Assembly: GCF_003333305.1 (NCBI RefSeq)
Contig: NZ_QOLD01000095.1
Span: forward strand, 1-64,000
Source of the DNA: Candidatus Colwellia aromaticivorans
GTDB lineage: Bacteria; Pseudomonadota; Gammaproteobacteria; Enterobacterales; Alteromonadaceae
DNA length: 64,000 nucleotides
Direction: 5' to 3'
The translations under genes and the position numbers were made by a program. How positions within the stretch are numbered: position 1 is the stretch's first letter; each line of letters opens with the position of its first letter. Below are positions 1 to 9,247 of the stretch, in pieces. A model generated the notes under the pieces. The model saw only the letters and a list, made by a program, of their open reading frames with translations, searched no databases and was not told the origin of the DNA.

Positions 1-238
<238 letters not shown>

Positions 239-406
239 TACAACACCCAAGTGGTTTTGTAGTTAAGACTGACATTTATAGAAAACATCACGTACTAACG
301 TGTTACTTGACATTTCTTTTGTAAAATAAGCTTTGTAATATTTATATCAAATTTCCAAGATTGCTAATTACTACTTACCAAAGGTAAGCGAGTGATTAAA
401 AGTTTT

Positions 407-523
407 TGTTTAGCGACAATAGCACTGTAGCCCCACCTGATCCCATTCCGAACTCAGAAGTGAAATGCAGTAGCGCCGATGGTAGTGTGGGAGTTCCCAT
501 GTGAGAGTAGGACATTGCTAAGC
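407..523 (+). rRNA. rrf: 5S ribosomal RNA
   Basis: This is a complete 5S rRNA of about 117 nt. It contains the conserved CCGAACTCAGAAGTGAAA loop and the GCGCCGATGGTAGTGTGG stretch. The ends pair (TTTAGC near the start with GCTAAG near the end), giving helix I and setting the limits. It is the last gene of the rrn operon; no tRNA is visible between 23S and 5S or after 5S. Confidence 0.97.
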
Positions 524-535
524 TTCTATTTAGAA

Positions 536-565
536 AAGCCCGCAACATTGTTGCGGGCTTTTTGC
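536..565 (+). terminator. rrn operon intrinsic terminator
   Basis: A 10-bp perfect GC-rich stem (AGCCCGCAAC / GTTGCGGGCT) with a 3-nt loop is followed by a run of T. It lies 13 bases after the end of 5S rRNA, so it terminates the rRNA operon. Confidence 0.93.
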
Positions 566-577
566 TGTCTGGTGTTT

Positions 578-760
578 GACCCTTCGACCCTTCGACGAGC
601 TCAGGATAAACGAGCTCAGGATAAACTAGCTCAGGATAAACTAGCTCAGGATAAACGAGCTCAGGGTAAACGAGCTCAGGATAAACTAGCTCAGGGTAAA
701 CGAGCTCAGGATAAACTAGCTCAGGATAAACTAGCTCAGGATCAACGAGGATAGGGGAAA
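578..760. repeat. CCTTCGAC-type repeat with ten 15-bp tandem units
   Basis: Ten consecutive 15-bp units occupy 597-746 with consensus (G/T)AGCTCAGG(A/G)TAAAC. They are bounded on the left by CCCTTCGACCCTTCGAC and on the right by GAGGATAGGGG. The flanks and unit match the unexpanded element at 821-847 (CCTTCGACGAGCTCAGG followed by ATGAACGGGGATA), so the array looks like an internal expansion of one such element. The only changes between units are at the first base (G or T), at position 10 (A or G), and a single C in the last unit. The frame stays open because 15 is a multiple of 3, but nothing suggests translation. The rest of the gene-free stretch 566-1047 holds the second copy and otherwise nothing recognisable. 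Confidence 0.93.
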
Positions 761-820
761 TGTGAATACTCAGGTGCGCTAATGGGTAGTGTGACTTATG
801 TGGCAGTAAAGCCCATGTGA

Positions 821-847
821 CCCTTCGACGAGCTCAGGATGAACGGG
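821..847. repeat. CCTTCGAC...GATGAACGG dispersed repeat, single copy
   Basis: An unexpanded copy of the element that also occurs at 578-760, 29539-29603, 47594-47770 and 55736-55773. Its core reads CCTTCGACGAGCTCAGGATG followed by AACGGGG. Confidence 0.85.
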
Positions 848-1047
848 GATAATGGAGAAGCTTCACTTAAGAAAAGCCACCTTCATATTATAATAAAAAG
901 CGAAAGTAACGGACTTTTTGCTTTCTAGCCTTGGGTGAAAACGAAACCCCTTAGTTTTACCACTTGTTTTTATTGTTTGTTTCTAGAAAGCACATTAGTG
1001 CCAACGCTAGTTGTTCATGTAAGATTGAGTCGGGGTGTTATTGGTTT

Positions 1048-1449
1048 TTACCCACCAGTCATTTTTACTTTGAACCCCGCTTTCTCAAGTGACGCTTTAA
1101 TCTCTTCACGTTTATCTCCCTGAATTTCTATTATTTCCCCGATAACACTTCCGCCAGTACCACATGTTTTTTTTAGTTTTTTAGCTAATTCTTTTAGTGC
1201 CTTACTATCAAGTCCTAAACCGGTGATTGTAACGACACCTTTACCTTTTCTGCCTTTGGTTTCACGGCGAATTCTAGCAAAGCCATCAGTGGGAGTAACT
1301 TTGGATTCCTTTTTCGTATGTTTTATACGACCACTATCGGTAGAATACACCAAGGACTGGTCATCACTTTTTGCCACTGTTGATGTGCTACTGGCATCTC
1401 TTCCAAAAGCATGGGCTAAGTCGCTGAGGCTGGATAATTTTTCTTTCAT
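1048..1449 (-). CDS. yciH: YciH, SUI1/eIF1-family translation factor
   Basis: A 133-residue protein of the bacterial SUI1 (eIF1-like) family. The SUI1 fold covers roughly residues 60-130, with the family hallmarks GKGVVTITGL, the basic KKLKKTCGTGGSV stretch and EIIEIQGDKRE. The N-terminal third is low-complexity and polar, as in other YciH proteins. Family members can influence fidelity of start-codon selection in vitro; the physiological role in bacteria is poorly defined. The gene lies downstream of etfBA on the same strand but is separated from it by a terminator hairpin at 1509-1537, so it is probably transcribed on its own. Confidence 0.93.
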   Translation of the reverse strand: MKEKLSSLSDLAHAFGRDASSTSTVAKSDDQSLVYSTDSGRIKHTKKESKVTPTDGFARIRRETKGRKGKGVVTITGLGLDSKALKELAKKLKKTCGTGGSVIGEIIEIQGDKREEIKASLEKAGFKVKMTGG

Positions 1450-1508
1450 TATGCTATTACCTGAATTTTTGAGTGCATATCACGTTATGTTTGACGAAAT
1501 TTAAACAA

Positions 1509-1537
1509 AATAAAACCACTACGAGAGTGGTTTTATT
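1509..1537. terminator. etfBA terminator hairpin
   Basis: A perfect 12-bp stem (AATAAAACCACT / AGTGGTTTTATT) with a 5-nt loop lies between the etfA stop and the yciH start. Both arms end in A/T-rich runs, so it can work in either direction; the gene layout needs it for leftward transcription from etfBA. Confidence 0.8.
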
Positions 1538-1590
1538 ATAGCAATATAAAGTTTAGCTTAAAACTTATAGAGAAACTTTCTAGCTGTAAC

Positions 1591-2517
1591 TTATAACTTA
1601 CTTTCAAGCTCTGGTAAGGCATCAAATAAGTCAGCCACAATACCGTAATCCGCTACTTGGAAGATTGGCGCTTCAGGGTCTTTGTTGATCGCAACAATGA
1701 CTTTAGAATCTTTCATACCAGCAAGATGTTGAATTGCGCCACTAATACCAACGGCGATATATAAATCAGGAGCAACAATTTTACCCGTTTGACCAACTTG
1801 CATATCATTTGGTACAAAGCCAGCGTCAACAGCAGCGCGAGATGCACCAATAGCAGCGCCAAGTTTATCTGCTATTCCTTCAAGTAATTTGAAGTTGTCA
1901 CCATTTTGCATACCTCGGCCACCAGAAATAACAACACCTGCGGCGCCTAAATCAGGACGTTCAGATACAGTTAGTTCATCACTTACATGAGCAGAAATAC
2001 TTGCATCGGTTGCTATATCTAAAGTAACTATTTCAGCATTACCATCGGTTGCTACTGCATCAAAACCAGTGGCACGTACAGTAATTACTTTTTTGCTATC
2101 TAAACTTTGCACTGTGGCAATAGCATTACCTGCATAAATAGGGCGTACAAATGTATCACTACTTTCAACAGCGATAATATCTGATATTTGGGTTACGTCT
2201 AATAAAGCAGCTACGCGCGGCATAAAGTTTTTGCCAGTAGTTAATGCTGTTGCAATAATATGTTCGTAATCACCAGCTAACTCAAGAACCAACAAACTTA
2301 CATTCTCAGCTAGTTGATGCGCATAAACTGCATTATCTGCAGCTAATACTTTACTTACACCGTTTACTTTACTTGCTTCATCAATAACACTTTGACAGTC
2401 ATGCCCTGCAACTAATAGTGTAATATCGCCACCGATGGCTTGTGCTGCGGCAACGGTCTTAAGAGTTTCAGCTTTTAACGTGCTGTTATCGTGTTCGGCA
2501 AATACTAAAATACTCAT
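1591..2517 (-). CDS. etfA: Electron transfer flavoprotein, alpha subunit
   Basis: A 308-residue EtfA of normal length. The C-terminal FAD-binding half (about residue 190 on) carries the family sequence [11 protein letters not shown], then [13 protein letters not shown], then [18 protein letters not shown], which form the FAD site. With EtfB it makes the soluble cytoplasmic heterodimer that collects electrons from acyl-CoA dehydrogenases and hands them to ETF:ubiquinone oxidoreductase, encoded just upstream on the other strand. Its ATG overlaps the last codon of etfB (ATGA-type overlap around 2514-2517), so the two are translationally coupled. Confidence 0.97.
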   Translation of the reverse strand: MSILVFAEHDNSTLKAETLKTVAAAQAIGGDITLLVAGHDCQSVIDEASKVNGVSKVLAADNAVYAHQLAENVSLLVLELAGDYEHIIATALTTGKNFMPRVAALLDVTQISDIIAVESSDTFVRPIYAGNAIATVQSLDSKKVITVRATGFDAVATDGNAEIVTLDIATDASISAHVSDELTVSERPDLGAAGVVISGGRGMQNGDNFKLLEGIADKLGAAIGASRAAVDAGFVPNDMQVGQTGKIVAPDLYIAVGISGAIQHLAGMKDSKVIVAINKDPEAPIFQVADYGIVADLFDALPELESKL

Positions 2518-3266
2518 GAGATCACCTTGGCTTCATTTTTTAATTTTTCTACTAATTCTTCAATTGTTTCAACAACAATACCCGCTTGACGTGTTGCTGG
2601 TGGTGTTACTTTTACAAGTTTAGTGCGTGGTGCTAAATCTAGTCCAAAATCCGCGGCGGGTTTCACTACTAATGGTTTACGTTTAGCTTTCATGATATTT
2701 GGTAAAGAAGCATAACGAGGTTCATTTAAACGCAAATCAGTTGTAACAATAGCGGGTAAGTTAAGCGCTATTGTTTGTAAGCCGTCATCAACTTCACGAG
2801 TAACATTAACTTTATCGCCTTCAACTTTTACCATCGAAGCAAAGGTACCTTGTGGCATACCTGTTAATGCAGCAAGCATTTGGCCTGTTTGGTTATTATC
2901 GCTATCGATAGCTTGTTTACCTAAAATCACTAATTGTGGTTGTTCTTCTTCAACAATTTTTTGTAAAAGTTTGGCAATATTTAATGAATCTAAGTTTTCA
3001 TCAGTATCAATTTGAATTGCGCGATCTGCGCCTAGCGCTAGTGCTGTACGTAACTGTTCTTGGCAAGACTTGTTACCAATTGACACGGCAATAATTTCAG
3101 TTGCAGTGCCAGCTTCTTTCAAACGAACTGCTTCTTCTACTGCTATTTCACAAAACGGGTTGATTGCCATTTTTACATTAGCAAGATCAACATCGGAGTT
3201 ATCGGGTTTTACACGAACCTTGACGTTATAGTCAATTACACGTTTTATCGGAACTAATACTTTCAT
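2514..3266 (-). CDS. etfB: Electron transfer flavoprotein, beta subunit
   Basis: A 250-residue EtfB, starting [20 protein letters not shown] as the family does. The AMP-binding region with [19 protein letters not shown], the ALGADRAI stretch and the [15 protein letters not shown] motif are all present. It is the first gene of the etfBA pair, reading away from the ETF:ubiquinone oxidoreductase gene across a shared 331-bp control region that holds two PsrA-like palindromes. That arrangement suggests fatty-acid-responsive control of both units. This is inference for etfBA, since the palindromes lie closer to the other gene. Confidence 0.97.
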   Translation of the reverse strand: MKVLVPIKRVIDYNVKVRVKPDNSDVDLANVKMAINPFCEIAVEEAVRLKEAGTATEIIAVSIGNKSCQEQLRTALALGADRAIQIDTDENLDSLNIAKLLQKIVEEEQPQLVILGKQAIDSDNNQTGQMLAALTGMPQGTFASMVKVEGDKVNVTREVDDGLQTIALNLPAIVTTDLRLNEPRYASLPNIMKAKRKPLVVKPAADFGLDLAPRTKLVKVTPPATRQAGIVVETIEELVEKLKNEAKVIS

Positions 3267-3526
3267 CGTCGCCTCTGGGTATGTTTTTTATTGAGTAATT
3301 ATTGATTAATTTAGTTGATAGTCAAAAGACTACCTTTACTTTACGTGAACGTCAACTTAATAAAAACTTTCAAACTGCTAGCTAATACCTATTTATATCG
3401 TTAATTGGTAGTATTGTTTAAAACAGGTTGCTTATAAAGCTATAGTATTGACTATTAATATAACCTTGATCACTATGCTATTGTAGAAAAATACTGACTT
3501 GCTTGGCAACCACTAATAAGATACTA

Positions 3527-3561
3527 TCAAACACCTGTTTGAATATCAAACAACTGTTTGA
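3527..3561. promoter_or_regulatory. Two tandem PsrA-type operator palindromes
   Basis: Two 16-bp palindromes, TCAAACACCTGTTTGA (3527-3542) and TCAAACAACTGTTTGA (3546-3561), have perfect 7-bp arms and lie 19 bp apart centre to centre. They fit the known PsrA recognition pattern CAAAC-N(2-4)-GTTTG. The second ends 36 bp before the ETF:ubiquinone oxidoreductase ATG, so a bound repressor would block the promoter or its early transcript. PsrA is the fatty-acid-oxidation repressor in several gammaproteobacteria, which agrees with the target gene. Confidence 0.82.
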
Positions 3562-3597
3562 ATCTTTTTGTAAATAAAATTAATATTTGGAGATACC

Positions 3598-5247
3598 ATG
3601 GAACGCGAATCGATGGAGTTTGACGTAGTAATTGTTGGCGCAGGCCCTGCAGGCCTATCAACTGCTTGTCGTTTAATGCAACTAGCACAAGAAAAGCAAC
3701 AAGAGCTTATGGTGTGTGTTGTTGAGAAAGGCTCAGAGGTCGGTGCGCATATTCTTTCGGGTGCGGTTTTCGAACCAAAGGCACTGAATGAGTTATTTCC
3801 TGATTGGAAAGATATAGGTGCCCCGGTCACCACCAAGGTAACTGGAGATGATATTTATTTATTAAATAGCGACAGTAATGGTATTAAATTACCCGGCTTT
3901 TCTGTACCGAAAACTATGCATAATGATGGTAACTATATTGTTAGTATGGGTAATATTTGTCGTTGGTTAGCTGAACAAGCTGAACAATTAGGTGTTGAAA
4001 TATTTCCTGGTTTTCCTGCGCAAGATGTTATTTATAATGATGATGGTAGCGTTGGTGGAATTATAACTGGTGATATGGGCTTAGATGCTAACGGCAAGGA
4101 GAAAGACTCTTTTATGCCAGGTATGGAGCTGCGTGCCAAATATACGGTTTTTGCTGAAGGTTGTCGTGGTCACTTAGGTAAAGAGCTTATTGCTAAATTT
4201 AATTTAGATTCAAATTCTTCTCCACAACACTATGGATTAGGTTTTAAAGAAATTTGGGATATAGACCCTGCTAAGCACCAAGAAGGTTTAGTTGTTCATA
4301 CGGCGGGTTGGCCATTGGATAAAGATACAACAGGTGGCGGTTATTTATATCACGCTGAAAACAATCAAGTGTTTGTCGGGTTGATTGTCGATTTAAATTA
4401 TAGTAATCCGCACTTGAGTCCGTTTGATGAATTTCAGCGTTATAAGCACCACCCAAAAATTAGTCAATACCTTGAAGGTGGTAAACGTGTTTCTTATGGT
4501 GCTCGTGCTATGGCAAAAGGTGGTTTCAATTCATTGCCTAAAATGACTATGCCAGGTGCACTATTAGTCGGTTGTGATGCTGGTACGATTAACTTTGCTA
4601 AAATCAAAGGTAATCATACCGCGATGAAATCTGGTATGTTAGCAGCGGAAGCCATTGTTGACGCGCTAATCATTAACGACGAAGGCAAACAAGACTTAAT
4701 CTCGTATACTGATAAATTCAAAGATTCATGGTTGTATGATGAGCTATATAATACCCGTAACTTTGGTCCGGCTATGCACAAATTTGGTACTATGCTAGGA
4801 GGCGTTTACAATACAATAGATCAAAACTTTTGTGGTGGTAAACTACCGTTTAATTTTAAAGATGACAGTGTAGATTATGATCAGCTTAAGCTCGCATCAG
4901 AAGCGGCAGTCATTAACTATCCTAAACCGGATAGTAAATTGAGTTTTGATAAACTATCTTCAGTGTTTATTTCTAACACTAATCATGAAGAAGAACAGCC
5001 GTGTCATCTAAAGCTTGCAGATAGCAATATTCCAATAACTGTAAACTTAGTTAAATATCTTGAGCCGGCACAGCGTTATTGCCCTGCAGGTGTTTATGAA
5101 GTAGAACATACAGAGGAAGGTGATAAGTTTGTTATTAATGCTCAAAACTGTATTCATTGTAAAACTTGCGATATTAAAGATCCAAGCCAAAACATTACTT
5201 GGGTTACCCCTGAAGGAACAGGTGGTCCAAATTATCCTAATATGTAA
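3598..5247 (+). CDS. Electron transfer flavoprotein:ubiquinone oxidoreductase
   Basis: A 549-residue membrane-associated flavoprotein that passes electrons from reduced ETF to ubiquinone. The N-terminal dinucleotide-binding motif VVIVGAGPAGLSTA (about residues 10-23) binds FAD. The C-terminal ferredoxin-like part holds the [4Fe-4S] cysteines: CPAGVYE, then NCIHCKTCDIKDP, followed by the usual end TWVTPEGTGGPNYPNM. GGAG at 3589-3592 is a well-placed ribosome-binding site for the ATG at 3598; a second ATG at 3613 is possible but less well placed. It is divergent from etfBA and preceded by two PsrA-like boxes. A hairpin follows at 5266-5292. Confidence 0.97.
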   Translation: MERESMEFDVVIVGAGPAGLSTACRLMQLAQEKQQELMVCVVEKGSEVGAHILSGAVFEPKALNELFPDWKDIGAPVTTKVTGDDIYLLNSDSNGIKLPGFSVPKTMHNDGNYIVSMGNICRWLAEQAEQLGVEIFPGFPAQDVIYNDDGSVGGIITGDMGLDANGKEKDSFMPGMELRAKYTVFAEGCRGHLGKELIAKFNLDSNSSPQHYGLGFKEIWDIDPAKHQEGLVVHTAGWPLDKDTTGGGYLYHAENNQVFVGLIVDLNYSNPHLSPFDEFQRYKHHPKISQYLEGGKRVSYGARAMAKGGFNSLPKMTMPGALLVGCDAGTINFAKIKGNHTAMKSGMLAAEAIVDALIINDEGKQDLISYTDKFKDSWLYDELYNTRNFGPAMHKFGTMLGGVYNTIDQNFCGGKLPFNFKDDSVDYDQLKLASEAAVINYPKPDSKLSFDKLSSVFISNTNHEEEQPCHLKLADSNIPITVNLVKYLEPAQRYCPAGVYEVEHTEEGDKFVINAQNCIHCKTCDIKDPSQNITWVTPEGTGGPNYPNM

Positions 5248-5265
5248 ATAACCTTAATGAGTTAC

Positions 5266-5304
5266 GACGTTGCGAAGAAAATTCGCATCGTCATACATTT
5301 TTTG
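5266..5304 (+). terminator. Probable terminator after the ETF-QO gene
   Basis: GACGTTGCGAA (5266-5276) pairs with TTCGCATCGTC (5282-5292) with one mismatch and a 5-nt loop, followed by a T-rich stretch. It lies 19 bases after the stop codon. Confidence 0.65.
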
Positions 5305-5448
5305 CTTTTTCATAACTCGTTTAGCGTTAGTTTACGTTAATTCGTTTCTATTAAATTAATTGAACATTGCTCGGCTTGAGTATTAATAATTGGTCAGTTC
5401 AATAGTGTAAAAATAAGCGCGAAGTAAGTGTTTTTGCCATGGTTAAAG

Positions 5449-7137
5449 CTATGTATTAACAATAGGGGTAATGTGAATCTTTCTTTCTTTGTATATCATT
5501 CTGCTAGGGCCATATTCACGGCGTGATCTATCGTTAAAACCATCAATAATTAGCTGAACACCATGATATAACTTCTCCGTAGCTTCGACATATACGCTTT
5601 CCATATAATCTTGAGTAGTTTTTTCCAGCGCTTTTTTTTCTAATAGAGCTTCACTCATACGTTTTGCGTGAAATTGATAAGTAGAAACAACTTTTGTTAG
5701 CATCTCTGGTTTTATTTTATCTTTGGGTAATTTTTTTAATTTATTTGTTGCAGCTTTTAACTCGTTAGTTTTAGTTGAGTCGAGTTTCAATCTTAACTCA
5801 ATGTCTTGCATTTGTTCTTTGAGTTTTCTAATTTCATGCTCAAAATGAAAAACAGTATTACTACCCGCTGTTGCCCCAACTATTCCGGCTGTAACAAAAG
5901 TGCCAACTTTAATATTACCACCAATCAGCTTGCCGTCAGATTTTTCTTCGGTACCAACTTTTAGTCCACCTTGAATATTCAGCAAACTATGTAGCAGTTG
6001 CCTTTCAATGCGTACATCTTTTGAGCAACTTATTTCAGCATATTGACAATATTTGGCATAAATACTGCCTTTGGCGTTGACGCTAACACTCATTTTTACA
6101 TCGGTGATGTTGGTTTTTTCAACATCATGTTTTCGACCAATGATGCCGCCAGATATTGTGATATCACCACCGGCTTCAATCATAGCTGACTCAACAAAGC
6201 CACCAACAGTGACATCACCACTAGCAATTACCTTCATACCTTCGTTTACGTCACCGTCGATAATGACACTACCAGTAAAGTTGATATTACCAGTAGCAAC
6301 AGTCACACTTTTAATTTTGTATATTTCATCGACTTCCATTCCATTAGCAATTACTTTTGGTAAGCCAACTTTTTCTGAGATTAACATATTTTGGTTGCTG
6401 GAACTGATGGCGGTGCCTTCACCAGAAACCAAAGATACATCATTGCCGGGCTCTGGAGCAAGTAAAGTAGCGGTTACGGTATAGCCTTTTGTTCCTGCAG
6501 TTAAAGGGATTTTTTTTACTAAAGGATCACCAACTTTTACACAAATAATATCGCCTAAATCACGCATATCAACGCTACCATCTTCTTTTCTTTTGGGACG
6601 TAAAATACGAGATTGAGCACTTTCAACAAGTGGTTTGATTTCAGCATCATTTCCATTTATAGCTAATTTTCCTGCTGCTATTTGTAGTGTTACGTGGTTG
6701 TTAGGTTTTTCTCTAGCGGCTAATTGAGCCAATTTTACCAACTCTTCTTTGCTAAACCCTTTTTTTACACCTGCCTCTTGGGCTGCTGTTAAAATCGCTT
6801 TCGCTGATAAATGTTTTCCGCCTTGTGCTGCGGTGATTTCAGCATTAGCACCCATTTCATCACCGTCAATGGTTATTGAAATAGTGGCATCTACTCGCTC
6901 TAAAATTTGATACTGTATTTCACGGCCTGTTTGTTTATCTAGTAAAGGTTTTAGTACATCATTTAACTCGGCAATGGCACTTTTTATATTGGCCGTATTG
7001 GGGCGTAATTTGGTATATTGAGACTCTGAAATTAGCTCAATAATATTCGCTTCTGTGATTGCATCTCCATTTTTGATTGGCATTAAATGCACATCAATAT
7101 TATTTTTGGCATTAGCAATTAAACTGACCTGAGTCAT
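5449..7137 (-). CDS. DUF342 / FapA-family protein
   Basis: A 562-residue cytoplasmic protein of the DUF342 (FapA, flagellar assembly protein A) family. Residues about 1-200 form the N-terminal FapA region. Residues about 240-400 are the repeating glycine-rich beta-helix segment (VTVATGNINFTGSVIIDGDV, then IASGDVTVGGFVESAMIEAG, then ISGGIIGRK). Residues about 430-520 are a Lys/Glu/Leu-rich coiled coil. Family members are tied to flagellar or surface-localised processes in Vibrio and Bacillus, but no precise activity is established. No flagellar genes are nearby. The small gene at 7218-7544 precedes it on the same strand and may be cotranscribed. Confidence 0.85.
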   Translation of the reverse strand: MTQVSLIANAKNNIDVHLMPIKNGDAITEANIIELISESQYTKLRPNTANIKSAIAELNDVLKPLLDKQTGREIQYQILERVDATISITIDGDEMGANAEITAAQGGKHLSAKAILTAAQEAGVKKGFSKEELVKLAQLAAREKPNNHVTLQIAAGKLAINGNDAEIKPLVESAQSRILRPKRKEDGSVDMRDLGDIICVKVGDPLVKKIPLTAGTKGYTVTATLLAPEPGNDVSLVSGEGTAISSSNQNMLISEKVGLPKVIANGMEVDEIYKIKSVTVATGNINFTGSVIIDGDVNEGMKVIASGDVTVGGFVESAMIEAGGDITISGGIIGRKHDVEKTNITDVKMSVSVNAKGSIYAKYCQYAEISCSKDVRIERQLLHSLLNIQGGLKVGTEEKSDGKLIGGNIKVGTFVTAGIVGATAGSNTVFHFEHEIRKLKEQMQDIELRLKLDSTKTNELKAATNKLKKLPKDKIKPEMLTKVVSTYQFHAKRMSEALLEKKALEKTTQDYMESVYVEATEKLYHGVQLIIDGFNDRSRREYGPSRMIYKERKIHITPIVNT

Positions 7138-7217
7138 AAAAGGTATACTCCGACATCATCATTAGAAAAGCTAATGAACTACTAGATGACTAAAAAGGGT
7201 AATTATATGTCACTAAA

Positions 7218-7544
7218 TTAAATGTAATTATCTTGGTGGACTCTAATAAAGTTTTTGGTGTCTATTTTACTATAGTCAACTTTATATTCTCTGCCATCTA
7301 GAGATTGCACAAATAATAAGGTCTTTTCTTCACCAAATATTTCACTAGATTCAATATAAACAACATCTTGATAAGCCTTTTTTGCAATAGAGCGCTTAGC
7401 TGGTATTTCACCCTTATATATACCAATACCTCGGTGACTTACTATCACCACAGGCTTTTCTCCATTAACAATTAATAAATCGAACTTTTTCATCTTATGT
7501 ATAATGGTATTTCGACCACTGGTTATAAAATTTTTCTCAACCAA
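7218..7544 (-). CDS. Conserved-looking hypothetical protein, 108 aa
   Basis: I do not recognise this protein. It has 108 residues, mixed charge, no signal peptide and no membrane segment. It reads like a small beta-rich cytoplasmic domain (FDLLIVNGEKPVVIVSHRGI, then VYIESSEIFGEEKTLLFVQS). An internal Met at residue 18 (MKKFDLLIVNG) is an alternative start. It sits 80 bp upstream of the DUF342 gene on the same strand, so the two may be functionally linked. Confidence 0.6.
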   Translation of the reverse strand: MVEKNFITSGRNTIIHKMKKFDLLIVNGEKPVVIVSHRGIGIYKGEIPAKRSIAKKAYQDVVYIESSEIFGEEKTLLFVQSLDGREYKVDYSKIDTKNFIRVHQDNYI

Positions 7545-7699
7545 AATAGACTCCGAAACTTAATGATTATTACTAACACTTAATTAGTTGCTTTGGTTAT
7601 TATAGCATTAGCGTAGTGGCATAAAAAATTTATGTCTTTAAATATATAAATTTTTTATGTACTTAGCAATGAGTTGTTCAAAAATACTTATTGGGGTAG

Positions 7700-8992
7700 T
7701 TAACTAAACTTTCGCTCAACAATATAATGTGGCGTTTGTGTGCTACTCATTAATTCTCGACGAATTAAATCTAAACCTATATTAGCGATATATTTTTGAA
7801 AGTAACTTCTTGGTAATGGCATTAATAAGCCTACCGTTTTTAAATTGTTTTTATGTCCCCAAGCAAGCCATACGGTGCCAACTGGCTTGTCTATGCTGCC
7901 ACCATCGGGTCCTGCAATACCTGATACGGCAATGACATAATCCGCAGAGGATATTTCTAAAGCACCTTTAGCCATTTCAATAACAACTTCTTTACTTACA
8001 GCGCCGAGATGATCTAATGATTTTTCGGTTACACCTAATAGTTTGGTTTTCATCTTATTACTGTAAGTAACAAAACCCGCTTCAAAACATGTTGAAGCAC
8101 CCGCTTCTTTTGTTAATAAGCTCGCTATCATACCGCCAGTACATGATTCTGCAGTGGTGACTTTTAAATTTTTATCTGATAATTCTAGTAAGATATGTTT
8201 TGCTAAAGATAAGGGGGTATCTTCAATTTTTGCTATGACATGATCGCCTAACACGTCTACTAATTTAGTATACCACTCTGTTTTTATATTATGGCCTTCT
8301 TGGCTCGTTGTAGTGAGTTTTACTTCTAGTAACGGCATACCTGCTCTAAAGCCTAAATCAATACTTTCTGGCCAATTTGGTAGTTGTTCATCTATCATTT
8401 TTTGTAACGTTGATTCCCCTAAACCAAATACTTGTAATCGAGTTACATCGGTGATTAATTCTTTAGGAAGTTTTTTAGCTATGTCAGGTATTATTTGTTC
8501 GGCCAACATGGTTTTTAGTTCCCTTGGAACACCGGGAGTACAATAAATATCACAGGCCAGATGAATCATTTTGAAACCTACAGCGCTGCCTTCTTTATTG
8601 GCTATTATGGCGCACCCCTGTGGTAATATGGCTTGCTTTAAATTAGGAGAGTTTAATTTAGCACCGCGTTTCTTACACCAAGCCGTAATATGTACCAATG
8701 CTTCATTATGTTCAGCTAATTCTACTTGGGTTGCTTTTGCTAAAGCTTGAGCAGTTAAATCATCAATGGTAGGACCTAAGCCACCGTTAATAATTAAAAT
8801 GTCGGCCTGTTTGGCGAGTTGGTTAATTTCATTTACTAATGCCGATAGGTTATCTGCAATGGTTACTTTACGAGAAATGTCTAATCCTAACTCTTTAAAC
8901 TGCTGTGCTATCATGGCTGAATTGCTGTCAACAATATCACCAGTCATTAATTCATTGCCAGTTAATAATAATTGTACGTTAGGTTTAAACAT
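7700..8992 (-). CDS. cinA: CinA-family protein (NMN deamidase-related)
   Basis: A 430-residue two-domain CinA. The N-terminal MoaB/MogA-like domain (about 5-170) carries LLLTGNELMTGDIVDSNS and GGLGPTIDDLT. The C-terminal amidase domain (about 260-425) carries TTAESCTGGMIASLLT with the catalytic serine and VSGIAGPDGGSIDKPVGTVW. The C-terminal domain of the family hydrolyses nicotinamide mononucleotide in pyridine nucleotide salvage; the N-terminal domain may act as an ADP-ribose pyrophosphatase. The name comes from competence-inducible operons in Gram-positives, but no recA is adjacent here. It is a single gene, divergent from the hypothetical gene at 9248. Confidence 0.93.
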   Translation of the reverse strand: MFKPNVQLLLTGNELMTGDIVDSNSAMIAQQFKELGLDISRKVTIADNLSALVNEINQLAKQADILIINGGLGPTIDDLTAQALAKATQVELAEHNEALVHITAWCKKRGAKLNSPNLKQAILPQGCAIIANKEGSAVGFKMIHLACDIYCTPGVPRELKTMLAEQIIPDIAKKLPKELITDVTRLQVFGLGESTLQKMIDEQLPNWPESIDLGFRAGMPLLEVKLTTTSQEGHNIKTEWYTKLVDVLGDHVIAKIEDTPLSLAKHILLELSDKNLKVTTAESCTGGMIASLLTKEAGASTCFEAGFVTYSNKMKTKLLGVTEKSLDHLGAVSKEVVIEMAKGALEISSADYVIAVSGIAGPDGGSIDKPVGTVWLAWGHKNNLKTVGLLMPLPRSYFQKYIANIGLDLIRRELMSSTQTPHYIVERKFS

Positions 8993-9247
8993 GAATTTTT
9001 CTCAATGGAGTGACGTTTTTTATGTCACATAATTTAACCCTTTTTATCACCAGTTACATCTTATTATTTTAAACAGACTCAGCTGGAAACGTGGTTTATG
9101 ATTTATTTAGTTGCAATGCGTAAAAATAAATAATTTATTCAGATTGGCATAAGTTGCTTTTACATTTAAAATAGACACCATCTTACTGTGTTAAAGTGGT
9201 ATTTTTAATTTTATTTATAGCATAAAATAAAGGAAAAATGTGTCGAC

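Noticed and set aside
239-406. tRNA gene in the 23S-5S spacer
   Set aside because: The 168-bp AT-rich spacer contains no cloverleaf or TTCRANNC T-loop that I can find.
597-746. Possible CRISPR array
   Set aside because: Units are 15 bp and directly adjacent, with no spacers and no cas genes in the window.
479-754. Open reading frame with repeated AQDKR/AQDKL residues
   Set aside because: It starts inside 5S rRNA and its repeats are only the translation of the 15-bp tandem DNA array; there is no ribosome-binding site or family similarity.
5980-6484. Plus-strand frame of 137 codons inside the DUF342 gene
   Set aside because: Antisense shadow of the repetitive beta-helix region; no start signals and no recognisable protein.
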